This document shows positions 24,647 to 33,450 of a stretch of 64,000 nt of DNA, one piece after another. The DNA lies in assembly GCA_041695325.1 (NCBI GenBank), contig JBGFRC010000019.1, positions 5,452-69,451 on the forward strand. Reading direction: 5' to 3'. This stretch comes from SURF-13 sp041695325. Lineage in GTDB: Bacteria; Pseudomonadota; Gammaproteobacteria; SURF-13. The number at the start of each line of letters is the position of its first letter. Within the stretch, counting starts at the first letter, position 1. Made by a program: the position numbers and the translations under genes. Under the pieces are notes generated by a model. The model did not search any database. It was not told the origin of the DNA and saw only the letters and a list, made by a program, of their open reading frames with translations.

Positions 24647-25336
24647 TTAACTCAAACTCCAGGCGTAAGACTCCACGGCGTCGAGCCGCACGCCGCGTAT
24701 CTGTTCCGTGTCTTTGTCGAACACGCGGTTGCCATTAAGGTCGTCGTAATCCAGACGCACCGCAAAGCGCGCGCGCGGCGGGCCGAGCAGGGTGGTTTTA
24801 AAATATTCGCCGTACTTGACCCGGTAGACTAATGTACCATCGCGCGTGTCAAAGTACCACTCGCCGCCCTCGATGGCGGCCGGGTCGGGGCCGGAGAGCT
24901 CCCCCAGGTAGTTTTTCGGTTTTTTGCTGAGCCGGTCCATGGGGTTACTGCCCTCCAGCGCATACAGCCCCTTGACATCATCGCGGGCGACATGCGCCGC
25001 GACCTCGATGTTCAAGGCGCTTTGCAGCGCGCCCACCGCGTTTTCCAGGGCGGCGCGCTCGGCGTCCACACGTATTTCCAGCAATTTATCAATGCCGATG
25101 ACATAGAGGATGCTGATCAGAATGACGACTATCACCATTTCAATCAGGGAAAAGCCGCGTGCTACCCTCTCCCCTGCCCTCTCCCGCACGCGGGAGATGG
25201 GGCTAAATAATAAATTCCTCCTCTGCTTCGCTACACCCTTCACTTCGCTACACCCTTCGCTTCGCTCTTCCCTCTCCCCTCGGGGGAGAGGGATTGAGGG
25301 AGAGGGGAGAGGTGGTGTTGCGCGGGGCGGGTTCAT
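24647..25336 (-). CDS. Prepilin-like protein (MshB/MshF position) with repeat-expanded leader
   Basis: A 229-residue prepilin. The cleavage motif is RG|FSLIEMVIVVILISILYVIGI, at residue 61 rather than the usual 6-25, with Glu5 intact. Residues about 8-55 of the leader (PLPSPSIPLPRGEREERSEG and onward) are encoded by a repeat tract at 25164-25312. The start MNPPR overlaps the mshG stop in a TAATG junction, so the start is well supported. The mature domain has EIRVDAERAALENAVGALQSALN and the beta-rich segment GEWYFDTRDGTLVYRVKYGEYF. Whether the long leader is still processed is unclear. Confidence 0.72.
   Translation of the reverse strand: MNPPRATPPLPSPSIPLPRGEREERSEGCSEVKGVAKQRRNLLFSPISRVRERAGERVARGFSLIEMVIVVILISILYVIGIDKLLEIRVDAERAALENAVGALQSALNIEVAAHVARDDVKGLYALEGSNPMDRLSKKPKNYLGELSGPDPAAIEGGEWYFDTRDGTLVYRVKYGEYFKTTLLGPPRARFAVRLDYDDLNGNRVFDKDTEQIRGVRLDAVESYAWSLS
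25164..25312. repeat. CTCTCCC/GGGAGAG hairpin repeat tract inside prepilin leader
   Basis: About 150 bp made of several palindromes: CTCCCGCACGCGGGAG, CCCTCTCCCCTCGGGGGAGAGGG and flanking CCTCTCCC arms. A middle part holds three short direct repeats of the form CTTCGCTACACCCTTC. It is typical of dispersed extragenic repeats in proteobacteria but is here read in frame between the start codon and the prepilin cleavage site. Confidence 0.65.
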
Positions 25337-26565
25337 TACGCTCCGCCGCGCGCGGCCTTGGCCAGGTCCCACATGGGCAGGAACACGCCCAGCGCCAGAA
25401 TCAGCACCATGGCGCCGATGGCCACGATCAGCACCGGCTCCACGTTGGCGCTCAAGTTCTTGATGTCATAGTCCACTTCGCGCTCGTAGAATTCCGCCAC
25501 TTGCTGCATCATGGCGTCCAGCGCGCCAGTCTCCTCGCCCACGCCCATCATCTGCAACACCATGGGGGTAAACATGCCGGAGAGCGCGGCAGTGCGCGCC
25601 ACGCTCTCGCCGCGCTCGATGCCGTTGCGCATGGCCAGGATGTGGTCGCCGATGTAGCGGTTGTCCACCGCGTTCGCCACCACCGTGAGCCCCTGCACCA
25701 GCGGCACACCGGCGCGCTGTGTCATGGCAAAGGAGCGCGCGAAGCGCGCCAGGGTGGCGCGGTTGAGGATGTCGCCGAGCAGGGGTATTCTCAGCTTGAA
25801 GCGGTCCCACGCATAACGCCCGTGATCGGTTTTGATCCAGGCGCGCAGTCCGATGATGCCGAGCAGCAATACGGCCAGCATATAGGGCCAATAGCCGACA
25901 AAGAAATTTGATGTCCCGATCAGAATCTTGGTGGCCCACGGCAGTTCGGCCTTGAAGCCCGCGAAGATTTTGGCGAAGGCCGGGATCACCCAGATGTTGA
26001 TGATAGTGATGGCCACGGCAATCGCAAACAGCACGATGACGGGATAACGCAGCGCGGATTTGATGCGGTCGCGCCTGTCCTTTTCCGTTTCCAGATATTT
26101 TGAAATTTGCAGAAAGGCCTGATCCAGGTTGCCGCTGTTCTCGCCCACCTGCACGATGCTCACGATCAGATTAGTAAAGATATGCGGGTGGCGGTTGAGA
26201 GAGCTGGAGAGATCTCGTCCGCTTTGCAGGCTGTCCGCCACGTCCTTCAGCGCCTGTTTCAAAATATGCTTGCGCGTGGACTCGGCGAGACCGGTCAGCG
26301 CCTGGGTGATGGGCACACCGGCCTTGGTGAGCGTATACATCTGGTGGCTGAACAGAATCAGGTCTGACAACTCCACCTTGACCTGGCCAAGGCGGCGCTT
26401 CAACATGATCAAGACGTCCGTCTCCGGCCGCGCCTCGACGATGTCTATCGGCGTGATGCCACTGTTGAACAATTGGCTGGCGACGGTGTCGGCGCTCACT
26501 CCGTCTATCGAGCCCTTGACGAGCTCCCCGCGCAGGCTGCGGCCTTGATAGTTGAACAGCGGCAT
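25336..26565 (-). CDS. mshG: MSHA pilus inner-membrane platform protein MshG
   Basis: A 409-residue GspF/PilC family protein that forms the inner-membrane platform contacted by the extension ATPase. Two T2SSF domains are visible. The first (LILFSHQMYTLTKAGVPITQAL to SIVQVGENSGNLDQAF) precedes a membrane segment (VIVLFAIAVAITIINIWVIPAF). The second (RFARSFAMTQRAGVPLVQGL to MGVGEETGALDAM) precedes the C-terminal segment VLIVAIGAMVLILALGVFLPMW. It is 6 nt downstream of mshE and overlaps the next prepilin gene in a TAATG junction. Confidence 0.92.
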   Translation of the reverse strand: MPLFNYQGRSLRGELVKGSIDGVSADTVASQLFNSGITPIDIVEARPETDVLIMLKRRLGQVKVELSDLILFSHQMYTLTKAGVPITQALTGLAESTRKHILKQALKDVADSLQSGRDLSSSLNRHPHIFTNLIVSIVQVGENSGNLDQAFLQISKYLETEKDRRDRIKSALRYPVIVLFAIAVAITIINIWVIPAFAKIFAGFKAELPWATKILIGTSNFFVGYWPYMLAVLLLGIIGLRAWIKTDHGRYAWDRFKLRIPLLGDILNRATLARFARSFAMTQRAGVPLVQGLTVVANAVDNRYIGDHILAMRNGIERGESVARTAALSGMFTPMVLQMMGVGEETGALDAMMQQVAEFYEREVDYDIKNLSANVEPVLIVAIGAMVLILALGVFLPMWDLAKAARGGA

Positions 26566-26571
26566 GACGGT

Positions 26572-28350
26572 TTACCAACTGTGCGCCGCTCGCGCGGCGG
26601 CCTTTCCGCCGGGAGCAAGCTCCTGCGCCGGCGGCGGGACTTCTTCCATCTCCTCGCCTTCGCCAAATATGCGCATCACTTCGTCTAGCGTGGTAATGCC
26701 GTCCCTGGCATAATCCAGCGCGCACTCTATCAAGGTGCCGTGTCCGAGGCGCTGTCTGGCAAGCTTCCTGAACTCTTCCACGTCCTCGCGGCGCAACGCA
26801 TTGCCCAGCGCTTCGTCTAGCTCCAGCAGTTCGTACACGCCGATGCGCCCCCGATAACCGGTGTTGTTGCAGTGCGGGCAGCCCGCGCCGTGGCGGAACG
26901 CCGCGCTCTCCGCGGCATCGCCCGTGAAACCCTGCAGCCAGGCCAGTGGGTGCGCGTCGGGCTGGTGCGGCTCCGCGCAGGATTCACAGATGCGGCGCAC
27001 CAGGCGCTGCGCGATCACGGCATCCAGCGCGGCGGCCACCATATAACCCTCGGCGCCCATGTCGAGCAGGCGCGTGGCGCAACCCACGGAGTCGTTGGTG
27101 TGCAGAGTGGACAGCACCAGGTGGCCGGTCATGGCGGCGCGCAGACCGATCTCCGCGGTCTCCTGGTCGCGCATTTCGCCCACCAGCACGATGTCCGGGT
27201 CATGGCGCAGGGCGGAACGCAGCACGCGTGCGAAGCTGAGGCCGATCCTGGTATTGACCTGCACCTGGTTGATGCGCGGTATGCGGTATTCCACCGGGTC
27301 TTCCACGGTGATGATCTTGCTCTCCGCGCTGTTGATGTGCGACAGCGCCGCGTACAGCGTGGTGGTCTTGCCACTGCCGGTGGGGCCGGTGATGAGCACC
27401 ATGCCTTGCGGCTTGGTGATCAGCCGGTGGAAACGGCGCAGCATGTCGGGCGGCATGCCCAGTTGGTCGAGATTGAGCAGACCGCTGGATTTATCGAGCA
27501 AGCGCATCACCACCGACTCACCGTCATAAATAGGCATGGTGGAAAGACGCACGTCTATCACCCCGTCCTTGACTTTAATGGCGAAACGCCCGTCCTGCGG
27601 CAGCCGCTTTTCCGCGATATCCAGACCTGACATGAGTTTCAGGCGCGACGCCAGGACGGAGGCAATGTGCTTTTCCTTCAGCAATCGTTCATGCAGCACG
27701 CCGTCTATGCGCTGGCGGATGCGCAGCACGGTTTCGTCCGGTTCGATGTGGATGTCGGATGCGCCGATCTGTACCGCATCCTCAAACATGGATTGCAGCA
27801 ACTTCACCACCGGCGCATCCGTGACATCGGCGGCCTGCGCCAAACCGGCCAGATCAAATTCGTTGGCCGCCATCTCCTCGCCCAGCTGCTCGGCGAAACT
27901 GATGATCTCCTCGGTGCGGCGGTAGACGGTGTCCAGGGTGCGCAACAGATCCGCCTCACGCACCAAGGCCAGGCGCAACGGCCGTTTCAGTATGCGCGCA
28001 AGCTCGTCGTAGGCGAAGATGTCGGTGGGATCAGCCATGCCGAGGAGGTACTCGTCCGCCTTCTCCTCCAGCACGATGGCGCGGAAACGGCGCGCGTAAG
28101 TCTCGCTCAACAGGCGCACGGTGTCGGAAGAGAACTTGTAATACCGGAGGTCAACAAAAGGAATCTGCAACTGGCGCGAGAGGAAATCGAGCAGCCTGTC
28201 TTCCTCGATGAAACCGTTTTCGATCAGCACCCGGCCCAGCTTGCGCCCGCTCTTTTTCTGGATGGCGAGCGCACTGCTGAGCTGAGTCTCGGAGATCTCC
28301 TTGTTTTGCACCAGGAGATCGCCGAGCCTGATCTTTTTACGTGGGATCAT
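26572..28350 (-). CDS. mshE: MSHA pilus extension ATPase MshE
   Basis: A 592-residue GspE/PilB-type cytoplasmic ATPase. The N-terminus holds the tandem MshEN c-di-GMP-binding motifs (RLGDLLVQNKEISETQLSSA and KLGRVLIENGFIEEDRLLDF, about residues 7-57). The C-terminal motor has Walker A GPTGSGKTTTLYAAL, the Asp box VEDPVEY, Walker B ILVGEMRDQETAE, His box LVLSTLHTND and a tetracysteine zinc site (CESC...CPHC). c-di-GMP binding by such motifs is established for Vibrio MshE. It overlaps mshN by 4 nt. Confidence 0.95.
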   Translation of the reverse strand: MIPRKKIRLGDLLVQNKEISETQLSSALAIQKKSGRKLGRVLIENGFIEEDRLLDFLSRQLQIPFVDLRYYKFSSDTVRLLSETYARRFRAIVLEEKADEYLLGMADPTDIFAYDELARILKRPLRLALVREADLLRTLDTVYRRTEEIISFAEQLGEEMAANEFDLAGLAQAADVTDAPVVKLLQSMFEDAVQIGASDIHIEPDETVLRIRQRIDGVLHERLLKEKHIASVLASRLKLMSGLDIAEKRLPQDGRFAIKVKDGVIDVRLSTMPIYDGESVVMRLLDKSSGLLNLDQLGMPPDMLRRFHRLITKPQGMVLITGPTGSGKTTTLYAALSHINSAESKIITVEDPVEYRIPRINQVQVNTRIGLSFARVLRSALRHDPDIVLVGEMRDQETAEIGLRAAMTGHLVLSTLHTNDSVGCATRLLDMGAEGYMVAAALDAVIAQRLVRRICESCAEPHQPDAHPLAWLQGFTGDAAESAAFRHGAGCPHCNNTGYRGRIGVYELLELDEALGNALRREDVEEFRKLARQRLGHGTLIECALDYARDGITTLDEVMRIFGEGEEMEEVPPPAQELAPGGKAAARAAHSW

Positions 28351-29501
28351 GGCGCCGGCGTCTGCGCCTCCAGGCGATTAATCTTGCGTTGCACGAATTC
28401 CAGCGCAGCCCCGGTGAGGGTGCCGGAACTCTGCGCGCGCCGGTAGGCGCTCAGCGCGTCGCCCGGATTTTGCTGCGCCTCCAGCGAAATGGCGAGCCCC
28501 ATCCACCACACGCCCTGGTTCGGCTCCAGACGCAGCGCGATCTGGTAAGCGGTCACCGCCTGCCCGTGATCCGAGGCGCGCTGATAAAGGGCGGCGAGCA
28601 GCGCGTGGTATTCGGCGTCCGTGTCGGCCGCCGCCTGCCGCTGCAAAACCTGCAATGCGCCTGAAATATCGCCGCGCTGCGCCAGCAGGCGCGCGTGCAG
28701 CTTGCTGAACAGGGTGTAGCGCGAATCCAACATGGCGCCCGCCGCGAGCAGATTTTCCGCCTCGCTGATGCGGCCGGTCCTCAGATAAATCTCCGTGAGC
28801 AGCTCGCGGCTCTTGTGGTGGCGCGGCTGCTGCGCCAGGGTCTCGCGCAGATTCCGCTGAGCGTCTGCCATCTTGCCGTTTTGCAGCGCCTCCACTGCCT
28901 CCTGGTAGCCACGCTCGGCCAACTGATCAGGCCCTTCAGCGCTGGGTTTTTTGATAGGCGCGGGTAGAGGGACCTGTTCCTCCGCCCGCGCCACACGCGG
29001 TTCACGAGGGGGGGCGGCTTCAACGGCGCTCGCGGGTTTGGCTTCCTGCGGTGCTGGCGCCACAGGCGCAGACCCGACAGGGGAGACAGCCGGCGTCTCA
29101 ACGGCCGCGGGTTCCGTGACCTGGGGCGCCGGCGCTTCCGTAGTGGCAACGGCCGGCGCGGGAATATTTTCTGCGGCGGCCTGCTGCGGGGCAGAGATGC
29201 CCTCCGTATCGGTTGCCTGCTGGGCGGGGGCGGCCGGCGCCTGCACCACGGTTTCAGGAGCCTTGTCAACGGAAGTGCCGCTGCTATACCAAAGATAAAC
29301 CGTCAGCAATACGGCAAAGCCCGCCGCGATGCCGCCGAGACGCAGCCAGTTGACCGAGCGCAGGCCGGAGAGCATGTTACCGGATGACGTGCCAGGCTGG
29401 GCCGGCCAGGACAGGTTGTCTAGCACGCCGCCGGGCTTGGAGCCTTGCGCTTGTGCGCGGCGGCTCTCCAGGTCGCGCAGCATCTGGTTGATGAGACTCA
29501 T
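28347..29501 (-). CDS. mshN: MSHA biogenesis TPR protein MshN
   Basis: A 384-residue protein with a cytoplasmic N-terminus (MSLINQMLRDLESRRAQA), one membrane segment near residues 53-68 (LGGIAAGFAVLLTVYLW), then a long Pro/Ala/Glu-rich periplasmic linker (about 75-185). The C-terminal tetratricopeptide region (QEAVEALQNGKMADAQRNLRETL, AVTAYQIALRLEPNQGVWWMGLAI) probably holds at least four repeats. It is probably a pilotin- or scaffold-like component of the pilus machine. It overlaps mshM and mshE by 4 nt each. Confidence 0.88.
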   Translation of the reverse strand: MSLINQMLRDLESRRAQAQGSKPGGVLDNLSWPAQPGTSSGNMLSGLRSVNWLRLGGIAAGFAVLLTVYLWYSSGTSVDKAPETVVQAPAAPAQQATDTEGISAPQQAAAENIPAPAVATTEAPAPQVTEPAAVETPAVSPVGSAPVAPAPQEAKPASAVEAAPPREPRVARAEEQVPLPAPIKKPSAEGPDQLAERGYQEAVEALQNGKMADAQRNLRETLAQQPRHHKSRELLTEIYLRTGRISEAENLLAAGAMLDSRYTLFSKLHARLLAQRGDISGALQVLQRQAAADTDAEYHALLAALYQRASDHGQAVTAYQIALRLEPNQGVWWMGLAISLEAQQNPGDALSAYRRAQSSGTLTGAALEFVQRKINRLEAQTPAP

Positions 29502-30442
29502 CGCATTAACAGATAGATTCCGACGACCAGCACGAACACTCCCGCGACACTGAGCAGCGAGTAGGCAAGCGTGCGCGTCATTGGAACGTGCGTGGTTTGC
29601 GCATTATTGCCCAAGGTGTCCTGTATCGCGGCGCGCATGTGATCGCCCTCTACCACGCGCTTGCCCTGTCCATAGGCCGCCATCAGCGCCTTGTGGCAGA
29701 TGACATTGACCAGACGCGGGATGCCCCCGGTCCGGCGGTGGAGCTCGCTGATGGCGTCGGACGCAAACAGACGCCTGCCATTATAGCCCGCCACCATAAG
29801 GCGGTGCGATACATAGCCCTCCACACCGTCTTTGTCCAACGGCTCCAGACGATAAGAAAATACGATGCGCTGCTTGAGCTGCCGCACCGAGGGCTGCTCC
29901 AGCACGTCGTGCAGTTCCGGCTGGCCGAACAGCACTACTTGCAGCAGTTTGCGCTTCTCGGTCTCCAGATTGGTCAGCAGGCGCAGCGTTTCCAGGGTCT
30001 CCACCGGCATGGCCTGCACTTCGTCCAGGCACACCACCACGCGCTTACCGGCGGCGGAAAACTCCAGCAGCGCGCTGGTGAGCAGCTTGAGCAGTTGATG
30101 CTGGTTCAAATTGTCTTCATAGGGAATGCGCAGCTCGTCGGCAATCGCCAGCAGCAGCGTGGCCGGCTCAAGATAGGGATTGTGGATATAGGCGGAGACA
30201 TAATTTTCCCGTTGCAGCGCGTCCAGCAGCTTGCGGCACAGCAGGGTCTTGCCGGTGCCGACCTCGCCCGTCACCATAATAAAGCCGTCGCCGCTGCGCG
30301 CCGCCACCAGCAGGGTATTGAGCGCCGCGATGTGCGAATCATAGGCGTAAAAGAAGCTGGTGTCCGGCGTGAGCGTAAACGGCGTTTCACGTAGGCCAAA
30401 GTGCTCAAGGTAGATGGCAGTGTCCTCCCAACAAGGAGTCAT
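29498..30442 (-). CDS. mshM: MSHA biogenesis AAA ATPase MshM (ExeA-like)
   Basis: A 314-residue protein with an ExeA-type AAA domain: YLEHFGLRETPFTLTPDTSFFY, Walker A GEVGTGKTLLCRKLL, Walker B VVVCLDEVQAM, the sensor region LRLLTNLETEKRKLLQVVLFGQPEL, and the C-terminal RTGGIPRLVNVICHKAL. A final membrane segment (SLLSVAGVFVLVVGIYLLM) anchors it. The ATG at 30442 yields nine extra residues before the usual YLEHFGL start. A GGGAGG sequence lies 8 nt before an ATC at 30415, where related proteins begin with Met, so the start is uncertain. Confidence 0.9.
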   Translation of the reverse strand: MTPCWEDTAIYLEHFGLRETPFTLTPDTSFFYAYDSHIAALNTLLVAARSGDGFIMVTGEVGTGKTLLCRKLLDALQRENYVSAYIHNPYLEPATLLLAIADELRIPYEDNLNQHQLLKLLTSALLEFSAAGKRVVVCLDEVQAMPVETLETLRLLTNLETEKRKLLQVVLFGQPELHDVLEQPSVRQLKQRIVFSYRLEPLDKDGVEGYVSHRLMVAGYNGRRLFASDAISELHRRTGGIPRLVNVICHKALMAAYGQGKRVVEGDHMRAAIQDTLGNNAQTTHVPMTRTLAYSLLSVAGVFVLVVGIYLLMR

Positions 30443-30546
30443 TTCTCTTCCTTCGATACGGCGCCGAAAGCGCCCAACCAGGACGGGTCTTGATCCCGGT
30501 TGGTGCTCGACAACGGCTGTAAGCCAGGACCGGATTCCGCCAAAGC

Positions 30547-32262
30547 TCAGCGGGCCTCATCAACACCATCGTTCTCCGGAGCGCTACGCTTGATGCTCTT
30601 GAAGGATTCCGCGGTGCTGCGTAGCGATTCCGCCCACTGATGGCCGTCCTCAACCACGGTGGGGCGCAGCAAAATCACAAGCTCGCTCTTGCGCGAGAAG
30701 GCGCGCTTGTGGCCCAGCAGGCTGCCCATGACAGGCCCCTCCGCTCCCGGCACGCCGGCTTTTTCGCCCCGTGATCTATTCTGCATCAGGCCGCCGATCA
30801 CCACCACCTGATTGTTCGCGGCGCGCACGATGTTGTCTGACTCACGCACAGTGCTTTTGGCGAGCGGGAAGGTTTGTTTGGTTTCCGTGGTGCCGCTGCT
30901 GGTGGTAATGGTCTTGGTTTGTTCCTCCACCTCGCTTACGGACGGGTGGATGTACAAAATGACCTCACCGTTATCGCTGATCTGCGGGATCACCTCCAGG
31001 GCGATGCCGGAGAAAAACGGCGTGAGTGTAACGCTGGGCGTGACCGTCGTCGTGCCGGTGACGGTGGTCGTGGTGGCGGTGGCGTTGGTGACAAAAAACT
31101 CGTCCGAACCCACCTTGATGAGCGCTTTTTGATTATTGACCGTGGAGACGCGCGGACTGGACAGCACGTGCACATCGCCCTGCTGCTTCAACAAATCAAT
31201 GAAGGCATTGAAGTCATTGAGCGCCAGGGCCAGCGAGAATACACCGTGGGCGGCCGCGAATGGAGTCCCCGCGGCAACGCCCGTGGCGGCCAGAACGCCG
31301 CTCACCACGCCCTCGCTGCTGGTCCTCCGCCCTGTCTGGCCGATCGTGACGCTCTTGCCGTCGGGCTCAAACAACGCGGTCCAGTTGATGCCGGACTGAA
31401 AACCGTCGCTCAACTCCACTTCCAGTATCTTGGCTTCCAGTATCACCTGGCGTTCAATGGAAATTTGAGTGGAGTTGAGAAACAGTTCCACAGTGCGCAA
31501 CTCACTGGGCAGGGCGCGCACCACCACGACTCCGGACTGCTGACTCACCACCACGCTCCTGCCTTCTCCCGTCACCAAGGCCCTTAGAGCGGTTTCCAGC
31601 TCGGTCCAGAAATCGGACTTGAACTCGGTTCTCACCTCGTTCGGGACGGTTCCCTCGGCCTGGGTAGGCGCGGTAGTTGACGCAGTGGTACCGGTGGTAG
31701 TGCCTATCTTTTCCGAGATTTGGCCTGAGCTGATGCGTGTTTGCGACTGCCCGATGCGATTCACGCGCAGATAATCCACCTTGAAGATACGCGTCTGAAG
31801 GGCGGCGGGCAGTATGTGGAAGGTGGTGCCGACGCGCTGGAAATCGTAGCCGTACACCTCACGCGCGCTCTCCATGACCTGCGGGATGGTGACTCCTTTC
31901 AGATTAAGCGAGATCGCGCCGGTCACTTCGGGGTGCACCACGACGTTATAGGCGCTGCCCTCCACCAGGCTGAGGAAAAATTCCTGGACGTTGAGACTGT
32001 TCACCGTGATGTCGAAACGCGGTTCGTCACCCGGTCCGCGCAGACTGGCGTCGTCCAGCGGCGGCACCAGCGCCTCCAGCACCTCGCGCGGCGGCTCATC
32101 CTTGGCACGCGCTTGCGCCTCGGACTCGCGCGCGGCGTCTTCCAATGTTTTTTCAATGACCTCGGCGGTGCGCTCGTGTTGCGGAGGCACGGCACAACCC
32201 GGCAGCGCGATGGCAAGTGCCAGCGCCATTCTCCACGGCCATTGCGAAACGGCCTTGCTCAT
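30547..32262 (-). CDS. mshL: MSHA outer-membrane secretin MshL
   Basis: A 571-residue secretin lipoprotein. The signal peptide ends in a lipobox (LALAIALPGCAVPP, lipidated Cys near residue 23). An STN/N-domain at about 85-170 (FDITVNSLNVQEFFLSLVEGS) precedes the secretin C-domain with VSQQSGVVVVRALPSELRTVELFL, VILEAKILEVEL, LSSPRVSTVNNQKALIKVG and the closing VVVIGGLMQNRS and SELVILLRPTVV. It forms the outer membrane channel for the pilus. It overlaps mshK by 4 nt, and about 100 nt separate it from mshM. Confidence 0.93.
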   Translation of the reverse strand: MSKAVSQWPWRMALALAIALPGCAVPPQHERTAEVIEKTLEDAARESEAQARAKDEPPREVLEALVPPLDDASLRGPGDEPRFDITVNSLNVQEFFLSLVEGSAYNVVVHPEVTGAISLNLKGVTIPQVMESAREVYGYDFQRVGTTFHILPAALQTRIFKVDYLRVNRIGQSQTRISSGQISEKIGTTTGTTASTTAPTQAEGTVPNEVRTEFKSDFWTELETALRALVTGEGRSVVVSQQSGVVVVRALPSELRTVELFLNSTQISIERQVILEAKILEVELSDGFQSGINWTALFEPDGKSVTIGQTGRRTSSEGVVSGVLAATGVAAGTPFAAAHGVFSLALALNDFNAFIDLLKQQGDVHVLSSPRVSTVNNQKALIKVGSDEFFVTNATATTTTVTGTTTVTPSVTLTPFFSGIALEVIPQISDNGEVILYIHPSVSEVEEQTKTITTSSGTTETKQTFPLAKSTVRESDNIVRAANNQVVVIGGLMQNRSRGEKAGVPGAEGPVMGSLLGHKRAFSRKSELVILLRPTVVEDGHQWAESLRSTAESFKSIKRSAPENDGVDEAR

Positions 32263-32813
32263 GGGGCGGAATTCCCGATTTTGCCCGGCATCTTAACCGA
32301 AACCGGCAATAAATTCACAGAAAATTCGCCTTCCGCGCCTTTCAACACCACCGAGCCGGGCAGGATATCCAGCACCGTCATTTCCTGGTCCAACCGTTCG
32401 CCCTGTTTGACCACCCGCCCGTTCAGGATGGCGCTGCGGCGGGTAGGCGAGATCAGTATGGATTTCAGCACCCACTGCGGCGTGGTGCCGATCCCGATAC
32501 CGGCCTCCTGATAGTCCGGCGGTCGGGTGGGATCGGAAAGCCCCCCCTGCGCCGGCAACAATTCGGCCTGCGCGGCGGACAGAGAAAAGAGGCTGGAGAA
32601 AACAATCCCGATCCTTTTTCTCTTTTGAAAGCTCTGAATAAGTCCATCCCTGGACTTCTCAGAGCACGAAAAGCAAAAATGTGATTTTTGCTTTTCTTCA
32701 TTTTTCAAATACTTGCGTATTTGAAAAATGGCAGCGCATCCTGCGCTGCACGGAACCTCTGACTTAATCAGAGGTTCCTTTTCTCTTGCCTCTTTTCTCG
32801 GTCCTTCACACAC
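32259..32813 (-). CDS. mshK: MshK-like periplasmic protein with N-terminus displaced by a repeat element
   Basis: The conserved part begins with what should be a signal peptide (KRIGIVFSSLFSLSAAQA), then LSDPTRPPDYQ, typical of MshK, and the stretch RSAILNGRVVKQGERLDQEM. This hydrophobic segment begins only at about residue 67 because the stem-loop element at 32631-32778 lies between the start codon and it. The first residues MCEGPRKEAREKE are original sequence. The frame is open but contains no in-frame ATG, GTG or TTG after the element. MshK is therefore either made with a 66-residue extension that may block export, or is inactive. The start overlaps mshJ by 8 nt. Confidence 0.65.
   Translation of the reverse strand: MCEGPRKEAREKEPLIKSEVPCSAGCAAIFQIRKYLKNEEKQKSHFCFSCSEKSRDGLIQSFQKRKRIGIVFSSLFSLSAAQAELLPAQGGLSDPTRPPDYQEAGIGIGTTPQWVLKSILISPTRRSAILNGRVVKQGERLDQEMTVLDILPGSVVLKGAEGEFSVNLLPVSVKMPGKIGNSAP
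32631..32778. repeat. Stem-loop element, copy 3 (GGAACCTC-type end), in mshJ/mshK junction
   Basis: A 148-bp chain of five stem-loops. On the minus strand these are GGAACCTCTGATTAAGTCAGAGGTTCC, CAGCGCAGGATGCGCTG, ATTTTTCAAATACGCAAGTATTTGAAAAAT, GAAAAGCAAAAATCACATTTTTGCTTTTC, and GCTCTGAGAAGTCCAGGGATGGACTTATTCAGAGC. Its two ends are related in inverse orientation (CTCTGAATAAGTC against CTCTGATTAAGTC). AAGAGAAAA sequences flank both sides and may be a target duplication. It begins 27 nt after the mshJ stop codon and interrupts the 5' part of mshK. Confidence 0.72.
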
Positions 32814-33450
32814 CCAGCGCGCCCTCCGTCAACCCCAGCGTGTGGATGATCAGGGTGATATGCGCCAGCGGGTAATCCTTCACCTTATAGTCGAGACTGC
32901 TCCATGACAGTTGCCAAGGCAGGCTTTCCAGTGCCTTCAGATAGCGCAGCGTGCTGAAATAGCCGCCCTCCAGTTCAATGACCAGCCCATGTTGGTATAT
33001 CGCGCCCGCGCCAGAGGGCGCCGTCACAGCGACCTCCAGCGGCGCGCTCACCAGATTTCTTATCCTGACCAGCTTAAGCTCCGGCTCCCGGGTCAGCACC
33101 TCGGACAGCACTTTGGTCAGTTCCGCCGCCCCGATGGCAAGACGGCCGATGTTTTCATCGAGCATCGCAAGCTCTTGTTTGAGCGCAGCGGCACGTTCCC
33201 GGTTTTCCTTGTTCGGGTCCACCGCGACTCCTGCGCTGATGCTTTGTATTTGCTGTTGCGCGCTGGCGGTCTGCTGCTGGAGACCGGCCAGCTCGGTTGC
33301 AATGCGCTTCTTTTCGGCATTGACCGGACCGAGTAACAGGCCGTTCCAGATGACGAACAGCACGAACACCAGCGTCAGGAACAGTAAAATACGCTCGCGT
33401 AACGCGAACGCATCTATGCGCGCCAGCAGTTGTTCCAGTTGTGCTTTCAT
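32806..33450 (-). CDS. mshJ: MSHA biogenesis protein MshJ (PilO-like)
   Basis: A 214-residue bitopic membrane protein. It has a short cytoplasmic N-terminus with ARIDAFALRERILLF, a membrane segment (LFLTLVFVLFVIWNGLLLG, about 23-41), a coiled coil (VNAEKKRIATELAGLQQQTASAQQQIQ) and a periplasmic ferredoxin-like domain ending with HTLGLTEGALGV. The PilO-like arrangement fits MshJ, which pairs with the PilN-like protein upstream. It overlaps that gene by 4 nt. A repeat element begins 27 nt after its stop codon and lies over the downstream mshK. Confidence 0.88.
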   Translation of the reverse strand: MKAQLEQLLARIDAFALRERILLFLTLVFVLFVIWNGLLLGPVNAEKKRIATELAGLQQQTASAQQQIQSISAGVAVDPNKENRERAAALKQELAMLDENIGRLAIGAAELTKVLSEVLTREPELKLVRIRNLVSAPLEVAVTAPSGAGAIYQHGLVIELEGGYFSTLRYLKALESLPWQLSWSSLDYKVKDYPLAHITLIIHTLGLTEGALGV

